From NCBI GenBank assembly GCA_004525335.1, contig SPCL01000055.1, positions 1 to 12,259 of the forward strand: a DNA stretch of 12,259 nucleotides, written 5' to 3'. How positions within the stretch are numbered: position 1 is the stretch's first letter; the number at the start of each line of letters is the position of its first letter. The notes under the pieces are model-generated. The model made no database searches. It saw only the letters and a program-made list of their open reading frames with translations, and had not been told where the DNA came from. The position numbers were made by a program, and so were the translations under genes. Positions 7,554 through 12,259 of the stretch are shown here, piece after piece. Origin of the DNA: Thermodesulfobacteriales bacterium. GTDB lineage: Bacteria > Desulfobacterota_D > UBA1144 > Nemesobacterales > UBA2774.

Positions 7554-7576
7554 AATACCAAATAAGATCTGGTATT
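7554..7576 (-). terminator. Hairpin at the 3' end of the 88-codon gene
   Basis: AATACCA (7554-7560) pairs with TGGTATT (7570-7576) around a nine-base loop. The stem overlaps the stop codon (7575-7577) of the gene on the minus strand. It is followed on that strand by a weak U-rich stretch (GTTTAT), so it is a possible but imperfect Rho-independent terminator. Confidence 0.35.
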
Positions 7577-7841
7577 ACTTCTTCAAAATCTCAGAAACAG
7601 ATAGAGAAGAAACAGGGAATATGGTTGAGGTGCATTTTAACATTCCGGGCTCCAGAAACTCGACTACTTTTTCGTAGTTATCAGTCTCAACTACGTAAAT
7701 AATAGTATGCGACCCGTGCTCGATATAAATATTGTTTATTGTAAGACCATCCACATTTTCCTTGATAAATACTTTTTTAAAACCCCCTACGTCCTTGGGA
7801 CAATCTTGGGGATCATGAATTTGGGTTATTAGAAACTGCAT
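7575..7841 (-). CDS. Small conserved-looking protein of unknown function (88 aa)
   Basis: An 88-residue cytoplasmic protein with no signal peptide. I cannot assign a family. Its strand pattern (MQFLITQIHD at 1-10, INNIYIEHGSHTIIYVVETDNYEKVVEFLEPGM around 35-67) suggests a small beta-alpha-beta ferredoxin-like fold, as in dimeric stress or monooxygenase-like proteins; this is inference. Its reality is well supported: a full AGGAGGT Shine-Dalgarno (complement of 7848-7854) stands six bases before the ATG, and a sigma-70-type promoter with a perfect -10 lies further upstream (7940-7968). Transcription is divergent from the SAM synthetase gene, with about 260 bp between them holding dyads. Cys residues (in DCPKD and LKCTS) and a His (EHGSH) could bind a ligand or metal, but no known motif is evident. 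Confidence 0.75.
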   Translation of the reverse strand: MQFLITQIHDPQDCPKDVGGFKKVFIKENVDGLTINNIYIEHGSHTIIYVVETDNYEKVVEFLEPGMLKCTSTIFPVSSLSVSEILKK

Positions 7842-7894
7842 TATGATACCTCCTGAACAACATTATAACTATTAGAAACAAAGACCAGATTTTT

Positions 7895-7905
7895 CTCTAA
7901 TAGAG
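7895..7905. repeat. Short palindrome CTCTA-a-TAGAG
   Basis: A perfect 5-1-5 palindrome in the leader of the 88-codon gene, about 55 bases before its start. It is too short to interpret alone. Confidence 0.25.
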
Positions 7906-7939
7906 CACCTACATATGAAATTTCTTGAGGCATTTATAT

Positions 7940-7968
7940 ATTATAAACATTATTTACAATAATGTCAT
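7940..7968 (-). promoter_or_regulatory. Sigma-70-type promoter with an operator dyad filling its spacer
   Basis: On the minus strand the -35 is ATGACA (7963-7968, five of six matches), the spacer 17 bp and the -10 TATAAT (7940-7945, perfect). It drives the 88-codon gene with a leader of about 90 bases. The spacer is almost exactly filled by the perfect dyad ACATTATT-tac-AATAATGT (7947-7965), which also covers half of the -35. A bound protein would block or remodel this promoter. Confidence 0.6.
7947..7965. promoter_or_regulatory. Perfect 8-3-8 operator-like dyad in a divergent intergenic region
   Basis: ACATTATT (7947-7954) and AATAATGT (7958-7965) are perfect complements around TAC. The position suits two roles: a repressor or MerR-like site in the spacer of the promoter for the 88-codon gene, and an activator site about 113 bp upstream of the predicted sigma-54 start of the SAM synthetase gene. 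No regulator gene is adjacent. Confidence 0.5.
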
Positions 7969-8041
7969 ACTCTATGATCTAGATACTTGACGGGAACTGT
8001 TATCATCTTCTTCTCCTCTCGCTCACACTAATACCCCTTCA

Positions 8042-8057
8042 TGGTATAGTTATCGCA
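8042..8057 (+). promoter_or_regulatory. Sigma-54 (-24/-12) promoter for the SAM synthetase gene
   Basis: TGGTATAGTTATCGCA fits TGGYAYR-N4-TTGCA with one mismatch (C for the second T), and with exact GG-GC spacing. Transcription would begin near 8068, some 20-35 bases before the start codon. It lies inside an imperfect dyad GTATAGTTAT/ATAGCTATAC (8044-8053 and 8061-8070, one mismatch) that could fold at the start of the transcript or bind a regulator. Confidence 0.6.
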
Positions 8058-8101
8058 ATAATAGCTATACTACTTGGATAAGGACTGCTTTGAAGATCAT
8101 T

Positions 8102-9286
8102 ATGAAGAAAAATATTCTTATCAGCCCACTTAAATCTAATCTGCCGTACGAGCATGATATTGAAATTGTAGAGAGAAAAGGAAAGGGGCATCCCGATACA
8201 ATTTGCGACTGCATTGCCGAGGAGATCTCAATAGCGCTTAGCAAATACTATATCGAGGAATTCGGATCGATAATGCATCATAACGTCGATAAAGCTTTAC
8301 TTGTGGGAGGAATGACGGAACCGGCTTATCATGGTGGAAAGATAGTTAAACCGATTGAGATTACTATCGCTGGGAGAGCGATAAAGAGCAAGGGCGCCAA
8401 AATTCTGCCTATCGATGAGATAGCCGTAGAAGCCGCTCAAAAGTTTCTAAGGCAGCAAATAAAACATCTTAACCTTGAGGATCAAGTAGTTGTAAATTCC
8501 AAGATAGGACCCGGTAGCGGAGAATTGATTGAGCTATTTAGTAGATTCAGCAAGGGAGAGGTGCCGTTATCAAACGATACTTCCGCAGGGGCCGGATTTT
8601 ATCCCCTCGATACACTTGAGAAAACTGTATATGAAACTGAGAAATTCTTAAACAGCCCGGAGATTAAAAGGAGTTACCCCTTTGTCGGGGAAGATGTAAA
8701 GGTCATGGGTATAAGAAATAAAGAAGAAATAAGACTTACTGTCGCGATAGCGACTGTGGATAAATATATCTTTTCCCTCGAAGATTATATTCATAAGATC
8801 AAGAATATTAGAGAAATTTTGGTTGAACAAAAGTGGGTCGGAGCGAACATGAAATTTGATATTAACACCGCTGACAGCTACGAAAGGGAAAGCATATATC
8901 TGACAGTCACCGGAACAAGCGCTGAGGGAGGTGATGATGGCCAAGTAGGAAGAGGGAATAGAGCAAATGGCTTGATAACCCCGTATAGGCCGATGACCTT
9001 AGAGGCCGTAGCCGGGAAGAACCCTATAAGCCATGTCGGTAAGATCTACAATCTGTTTGCCATTGATTTATGCAAGAAAATAGTAGAGGAGCAACACGCA
9101 GAACAAGTCTATGCGCATATTGTCTCACAAATCGGCAAGCCAATAAACAAGCCTTTGGTTTTAGATATTCAAGTTAAAGGAAAAGACTTTAACGGGAAGG
9201 CTATCAGACGAATTGCTGAAGAGATGCTTGATGAAATGCCCTATATGTGGAAAAAAATAATAGATAGGCAGTATGAGATTGCATAA
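8102..9286 (+). CDS. mat: Archaeal-type S-adenosylmethionine synthetase (methionine adenosyltransferase)
   Basis: Makes S-adenosylmethionine from methionine and ATP in the cytoplasm. The 394-residue protein is the archaeal-type enzyme, not bacterial MetK. Markers: EIVERKGKGHPDTICD (21-36), LLVGGMTEPAYHGGK (66-80), KIGPGSGELIELF (134-146), and the highly conserved run from GTSAEGGDDG (271-280) through RGNRANGLITPYRPMTLEA (284-302) to GKNPISHVGKIYNLFA (305-320). Length and motifs are complete, so it looks active. Start: ATG at 8102 gives the family's usual N-terminus; an in-frame TTG at 8090 has a better-placed AAGGA (8080-8084) and would add four residues. A sigma-54-type promoter lies at 8042-8057. 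It is a single-gene unit facing the CBS gene. It would supply SAM to the PCM and ICMT-like enzymes nearby. Such enzymes occur in some bacteria; whether the genome also has metK cannot be seen. Confidence 0.95.
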   Translation: MKKNILISPLKSNLPYEHDIEIVERKGKGHPDTICDCIAEEISIALSKYYIEEFGSIMHHNVDKALLVGGMTEPAYHGGKIVKPIEITIAGRAIKSKGAKILPIDEIAVEAAQKFLRQQIKHLNLEDQVVVNSKIGPGSGELIELFSRFSKGEVPLSNDTSAGAGFYPLDTLEKTVYETEKFLNSPEIKRSYPFVGEDVKVMGIRNKEEIRLTVAIATVDKYIFSLEDYIHKIKNIREILVEQKWVGANMKFDINTADSYERESIYLTVTGTSAEGGDDGQVGRGNRANGLITPYRPMTLEAVAGKNPISHVGKIYNLFAIDLCKKIVEEQHAEQVYAHIVSQIGKPINKPLVLDIQVKGKDFNGKAIRRIAEEMLDEMPYMWKKIIDRQYEIA

Positions 9287-9303
9287 CAATATTATTATCT
9301 GTA

Positions 9304-9444
9304 TCATATGCCACCCTGTTTTGTAGGCTCTTCGCTGTGCATGCTTTCTTCAGCGGCAACTTCAAGCTCCTTTGCGTCATACTCTATAGGTTCTAAGCCC
9401 ACTAAAGAGAAGACGGTCTTACAATAAAGGTCCTTCGTTCTCGA
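9304..9444 (-). other. Open reading tail downstream of and overlapping the CBS gene, possible gene remnant
   Basis: In the +1 frame relative to the CBS gene, the minus strand stays open for 46 codons to a TGA at 9304-9306. It reads like a real acidic protein tail (VGLEPIEYDAKELEVAAEES, then MHSEEPTKQGGI). There is no ATG near its start and no Shine-Dalgarno before its only good candidate, GTG at 9402. It may be the lost C-terminus of a frameshifted CBS protein, the end of a decayed gene, or chance. Confidence 0.25.
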
Positions 9445-9859
9445 TTATGCGAGCTACATCAGCCATCTCTTTGCCTAAAAGTATAATTATATCGTCAAGC
9501 GTAATTATTCCTGTTAAGTTTCCATCGACATCAACTACTGGAAACCTCCTGACAGCACTCTTGCGAACCTGCTCAAGGGCTTCCAATAATCCCAGATTTT
9601 CACTAAGAATCAACACAATATTTTGCGTCATTACGTCATCGATTGGTGTCTTTGCCGGGTCTAAGTTCTTACCAACGACTCTTAGAGCAATGTCTCTGTC
9701 TGTAACGATGCCAAATTTTTCCTTTTCACCGCTCGCTATAGCATTTTGGACTACTACACTTCCAATGTTCTTTTCTTCCATAAGCCTTACTACTTCATTT
9801 ACCATGGTTCCGGGTTTTACGGATACAACGTCCTTTCGGCACATATTCCTTAAACTCAT
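9419..9859 (-). CDS. Tandem CBS-domain protein (Hrp1-like)
   Basis: A 146-residue soluble protein made of one pair of CBS domains and little else. CBS1 is about residues 5-62, with GSVVV and GIVTDRDIALRVV (50-62). CBS2 is about 74-132, with FPVVDVDGNLTGIITLDDII (106-125). Such stand-alone pairs form dimers that bind adenine nucleotides or SAM and act as energy or ligand sensors; M. tuberculosis Hrp1 (Rv2626c) has the same size and layout. A single Cys7 lies near the N-terminus. The start is firm: AAGGAGAA (complement of 9867-9874) lies about eight bases before the ATG. A near-perfect sigma-54 promoter is at 9914-9929. It lies downstream of the USP gene, 212 bp away, with its own promoter, and converges with the SAM synthetase gene. 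SAM as ligand is an attractive guess given the neighbour, but unproven. Confidence 0.88.
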   Translation of the reverse strand: MSLRNMCRKDVVSVKPGTMVNEVVRLMEEKNIGSVVVQNAIASGEKEKFGIVTDRDIALRVVGKNLDPAKTPIDDVMTQNIVLILSENLGLLEALEQVRKSAVRRFPVVDVDGNLTGIITLDDIIILLGKEMADVARIIENEGPLL

Positions 9860-9913
9860 ATCTAATTTCTCCTTGCGTTATAATTTTTTATTTCTTCAGC
9901 TACCTGAATACAT

Positions 9914-9929
9914 TGCAAGATATGTGCCA
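9914..9929 (-). promoter_or_regulatory. Sigma-54 (-24/-12) promoter for the CBS gene
   Basis: The minus strand reads TGGCACATATCTTGCA. Both core blocks, TGGCAC and TTGCA, are perfect and correctly spaced. Transcription should begin near 9903, giving a leader of about 44 bases that contains the Shine-Dalgarno. It is the strongest of the three matches in the window. Confidence 0.8.
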
Positions 9930-9965
9930 CAATATGTGTTTTGTATAAACCTCTAAAATAGTTAG

Positions 9966-9977
9966 GGAATTAATTCC
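9966..9977. repeat. 12-bp palindrome upstream of the CBS promoter
   Basis: GGAATTAATTCC is a perfect palindrome about 68 bp upstream of the predicted CBS start. A second short dyad GTC-TAG-GAC lies at 10011-10019, about 112 bp upstream. Either could bind an activator; both are short. Confidence 0.3.
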
Positions 9978-10071
9978 TCGGAAATTATAGAGACCGGCAA
10001 GTTTGTAAGAGTCTAGGACATAGAAAGATACTAAGTCACTTTTAAGCACCGCTGGCTAAGTAAGTTTTCCT

Positions 10072-10977
10072 CTAAGGTCGTATGACGAGGGTTGAGCAAT
10101 GGGAGGATTGGATAACATTTTCCGCGGTGCTTCCGAGAACAAGCTTCTTGATTCCGCCTCTCGAGTGGGTATTTATAACAATCAGGTCAATATTTCTTGC
10201 CAACGCATAATCGGTAATTGCTACAGCGGGGTTTATACCATGCAGCACCTTTGTTTTAATTCTTAAATCACTGGCTTTCTTGCTATTAAGCCCGCGTTTG
10301 ACTTTAATTTCTTCAACTCTTTGAATAAGCTCTTTCGAAGAATCCCTGATAAGCTCGTTTAGCACACTCGGTATAGAATAAAGATGTCCTACCATGCGGA
10401 TGGAGTAGACTACAAAAACTCTGGCGTTGATTACGGTTGCTAAATCAGTCGCGTATTCAAGTGCAGAGCCCTTTTTTTCGTATACATCAATAGGCACAAG
10501 TATGTTCTTTATGCCCGGTCTTTTTTTTTCTCTCCTCTTAAAAGCCAGGATAGGAATTTTAGATTTTTTAAGGACTTTTAGAGTTGTGCTCCCTATAAGC
10601 ACCTTGTCAAGCAATCCGTGACCCCTGGTTCCCATAACTATTAGGTCAGCTTTCTCACTTTGGGCAAAATTAATAATCCTCGTGCTGGCTTCACCTCTTA
10701 AGATATTACTTGTGAAATCCAATCCTTGAGAACGCAGCTTTGATTTAATGGAATTAAATCTCGCTTCAAGATTGAGTTCGTCTGTTTTGACCAGGTTGTT
10801 GAAGAGTTTCTTTCTTAAGAGGTATAGGTCCGAGTATAGATTTTTTATTTTCGTAGAGCTTATATAAATTCCAACTATCTCGGCAGAATATTCTTTAGCC
10901 AGTAAAACTGCATATTTAAGTGCTTCTTCTGCCTCAATTGACCCGTCTGTTGCCCATAGAATTCTTTTTATTTGCAT
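10072..10977 (-). CDS. Tandem universal stress protein (two UspA domains)
   Basis: A cytoplasmic protein of 301 residues with two UspA folds, about 1-150 and 155-301, the length of M. tuberculosis Rv2623. Each opens with the usual strand and Asp (RILWATDGS at 5-13, NILVPIDVYE at 158-167). Domain 1 has an intact nucleotide-binding motif G-x2-G-x9-G-S (Gly116, Gly119, Gly129, Ser130; MGTRGHG...IGST). Domain 2 keeps only the last part (LGST, 281-284): the first two glycines are Asn269 and Ser272, so it probably binds nucleotide poorly. The ATG at 10977 is preferred; a TTG one codon upstream is also in frame. The Shine-Dalgarno is poor (GGGG). I found no sigma-54 match upstream. Likely role: ATP-dependent stress or growth-arrest signalling, in keeping with the CBS neighbour. 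Confidence 0.9.
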   Translation of the reverse strand: MQIKRILWATDGSIEAEEALKYAVLLAKEYSAEIVGIYISSTKIKNLYSDLYLLRKKLFNNLVKTDELNLEARFNSIKSKLRSQGLDFTSNILRGEASTRIINFAQSEKADLIVMGTRGHGLLDKVLIGSTTLKVLKKSKIPILAFKRREKKRPGIKNILVPIDVYEKKGSALEYATDLATVINARVFVVYSIRMVGHLYSIPSVLNELIRDSSKELIQRVEEIKVKRGLNSKKASDLRIKTKVLHGINPAVAITDYALARNIDLIVINTHSRGGIKKLVLGSTAENVIQSSHCSTLVIRP

Positions 10978-11086
10978 CAAAGCCCCATAAAGGTGTATGG
11001 ATTATGTGAAGCCACTTCTTTGATAACATAATAGCAATTTGGAGGAATTTCAATTTCAAGCCTAGGAAATTATAAAAATCATAAAC

Positions 11087-11109
11087 AGAACCCCCTTTTA
11101 TTGGGTTCT
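11087..11109 (-). terminator. Hairpin downstream of the P-type ATPase gene
   Basis: AGAACCC (11087-11093) pairs with GGGTTCT (11103-11109) around a nine-base loop. It lies about 75 bases after the ATPase stop codon and is followed on the minus strand by a T-rich stretch (GTTTATGATTTTT). The T-run is not directly adjacent, so this is a probable rather than certain Rho-independent terminator separating the ATPase from the USP gene. Confidence 0.5.
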
Positions 11110-11181
11110 ATTAGTCATGCCAAATTAAAAAGATAATATGTTAACTAGCCGACTTTGAGACTCTAATTCACTTAAGGAGCT

Positions 11182-12259
11182 TTATGCTTCTCTTACCTCT
11201 CTCTGGCTGCGTCTGCTCTGCCATCGTATCAATTTATATACTTCGGAAATAATGAAAACAGGAAGGGCAATAATGAAAATCAGTCCCCAATCCTCCAAAG
11301 CCAGAGGTGTGGTGTGTAATGCTCTTTGCAGGAAGGGTATATAAACCGCGCATACCTGAAGCCCGAGTGTGCCGGCCCAAGCGATCAGTAACCAGGGATT
11401 TGTGAAATAGCCTATAACCGAAAGCGGTGCTCTAAGAGATCGGAAATTGAAGACATTCATTTTTTCCAATACTATAAGACCTGTAAAAGCTACGGTTTGA
11501 GCCTTTAGTAATGCCCCCTCCTGCCCGCTGGTCAAATAATGATGAAAAATCCATAGTGTGGCAGCCCCCATATATCCTCCCATCAATAGAATCTTTGTTA
11601 TCCCGCTACGATTGAGAATCGGCTCTTTGGGGTCACGCGGCGGGCGTTCCATGATACCTTCTTCAGGAGGCTCCACACCCAATGCTACTGCCGTCATACC
11701 GTCAGTAACAAGGTTCATCCATAATATTTGGACTGGTAGTAAAATAAGGGGACCTCCCAGCAGGATATTTACAAATATGGCGAAGACCTCTCCCATGTTG
11801 GAAGATAATAGGTAGCGGACGAATTTCTGAATATTGTCATACTGACGGCGTCCTTCCTCGACTGCTCCTATGATTGAGGCAAAATTGTCATCTGTAAGAA
11901 TCATATCCGATGCGCCTTTGGCAACTTCAGTTCCACGAAGACCCATAGCTATCCCTATATCTGCCTTTTTAAGTGCGGGAGCATCATTAACGCCGTCTCC
12001 TGTCATACCTACTACATGCCCCATGCCCTGTAGCAGATTCACGATCCGGAGTTTATCTTCGGGAGTGGTTCGTGCAAAGAGAGCTTCTTTCTTCAGTGCG
12101 CCGCGTAATGCTTCATCATCCATTTCTGAGAGATCTTTACCGGTTATGGCATCTTTAGCGGGCATACCAATGCTTTTAGCTATAGCTAAAGCGGTGGGAG
12201 ATGCATCGCCTGTTATCATAATGCTCCGTATCCCGGCACTCCGGCCTGCTCGAACAGCA
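11182..12259 (-). CDS. Ca2+-type (P2A) cation-transporting P-type ATPase, C-terminal part
   Basis: The gene runs off the right edge: the frame continues past the internal Met at 12219 as AVRAGRSAGIRSI, matching the P-domain just before MITGD. Numbered from that Met: MITGD (1-5), FARTTPEDKL (48-57), the hinge GMTGDGVNDAPAL (71-83), then six membrane helices to the C-terminus. Cation-site residues of SERCA-like pumps are all visible: SSNMGEV (139-145) in M5, NLVTDG (169-174) in M6 and Glu252 (LEKMN) in M8. The phosphorylated Asp motif (DKTGT) and the A-domain lie outside the window. Likely role: ATP-driven export of Ca2+ or another cation across the inner membrane; M. tuberculosis CtpF (Rv1997), a dormancy-regulon pump, is of this class. 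The C-terminal tail is short and basic (RWQSRRSQREVREA). A hairpin follows at 11087-11109. Confidence 0.92.
   Translation of the reverse strand, partial: AVRAGRSAGIRSIMITGDASPTALAIAKSIGMPAKDAITGKDLSEMDDEALRGALKKEALFARTTPEDKLRIVNLLQGMGHVVGMTGDGVNDAPALKKADIGIAMGLRGTEVAKGASDMILTDDNFASIIGAVEEGRRQYDNIQKFVRYLLSSNMGEVFAIFVNILLGGPLILLPVQILWMNLVTDGMTAVALGVEPPEEGIMERPPRDPKEPILNRSGITKILLMGGYMGAATLWIFHHYLTSGQEGALLKAQTVAFTGLIVLEKMNVFNFRSLRAPLSVIGYFTNPWLLIAWAGTLGLQVCAVYIPFLQRALHTTPLALEDWGLIFIIALPVFIISEVYKLIRWQSRRSQREVREA

Larger units (their letters stand above)
7158..7574. other. 417-bp intergenic region upstream of pcm
   Basis: No convincing gene: open frames here lack recognisable protein character and Shine-Dalgarno sites. 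It holds the pcm Shine-Dalgarno (7166-7173), the sigma-54-type promoter (7234-7250), a TGTC-N9-GACA element (7322-7338), an inverted repeat CTCAAAC/GTTTGAG (7406-7432) and a hairpin that overlaps the stop of the next gene (7554-7576). The remainder is AT-rich with nothing I can name. Confidence 0.6.

Noticed and set aside
7519..7576. tRNA-like start (GGGGCAGATCAGCTCAG) upstream of the 88-codon gene
   Set aside because: The beginning resembles an acceptor and D-arm, but there is no T-arm (GGTTCGAATCC-like) and no complementary 3' acceptor strand.
7469..7702. 77-codon open frame on the plus strand
   Set aside because: It lies partly antisense to the well-supported 88-codon gene, has a non-ATG start without a ribosome site, and shows no protein-like pattern.
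8000..8101. SAM riboswitch upstream of the SAM synthetase
   Set aside because: None of the conserved SAM-I or other SAM-riboswitch sequence blocks is visible, and the predicted leader is only 20-35 bases.
7964..9387. 12-base direct repeat GTCATACTCTAT at 7964 and 9376
   Set aside because: Several shared 12-mers are expected by chance in a window of this length, and the two copies have unrelated contexts.
9410..9420. AAGAC-G-GTCTT palindrome at the end of the CBS gene as a terminator
   Set aside because: A one-base loop cannot form a hairpin and there is no T-run.
9447..9956. 169-codon open frame antisense to the CBS gene
   Set aside because: A mirror of the coding strand: Ser/Thr/Phe-rich, with the CBS gene clearly real on the other strand.
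10970..10995. Sigma-54-like element at the start of the USP gene (GGGGCTTTGATGC)
   Set aside because: The GG-GC spacing is one base short and the element overlaps the start codon, so transcription would begin inside the gene.

Overview
The window looks like chromosomal DNA from a Gram-negative-type bacterium of moderate, AT-leaning base composition. Shine-Dalgarno sites are good, coding is dense, there are exported proteins, and several sigma-54-type promoters are present. I cannot name the organism. An archaeal-type S-adenosylmethionine synthetase and a bacterial eRF1-like protein, next to universal-stress and CBS proteins, suggest an environmental and possibly uncultivated lineage. I see no rRNA, tRNA, CRISPR array, insertion sequence or phage gene.

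Layout. (1) 1-3325, plus strand: the end of an ABC export operon of the yhiI-rbbA-yhhJ type. It holds a 5'-truncated ATPase-permease fusion and a separate permease; a HlyD-like adaptor would be expected just upstream, outside the window. (2) 3430-7157, minus strand: five genes, read from the right as an exported protein-L-isoaspartate methyltransferase, a YbaK-type aminoacyl-tRNA deacylase, a small exported protein of unknown function, a bacterial eRF1-like (baeRF/Balon/Rv2629-type) protein, and a membrane ICMT-like methyltransferase. The first four are spaced 37-59 bp apart and look like an operon. (3) 7158-8101: a regulatory stretch interrupted by one unknown 88-codon gene on the minus strand. 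(4) 8102-9286, plus strand: archaeal-type methionine adenosyltransferase. (5) 9419-10977, minus strand: a two-CBS-domain protein and a tandem universal stress protein. (6) 11182-12259, minus strand: the C-terminal part of a Ca2+-type P-ATPase that runs off the right edge.

How it may work together. Three -24/-12 (sigma-54) promoter matches lie in intergenic DNA in the right orientation: upstream of the pcm operon (7234-7250), of the SAM synthetase (8042-8057) and of the CBS gene (9914-9929). This suggests one RpoN-dependent stress programme linking SAM supply, repair of damaged proteins (PCM, a SAM user), removal of misacylated tRNA, ribosome protection or rescue (eRF1-like), and adenylate sensing (CBS). 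The gene content (eRF1-like, CBS pair, tandem USP, cation P-ATPase) strikingly parallels the hypoxia/dormancy DosR regulon of Mycobacterium tuberculosis (Rv2629, Rv2626c, Rv2623, Rv1997), but with what looks like sigma-54 control. The promoters and gene families are read from sequence; the joint function is inference.
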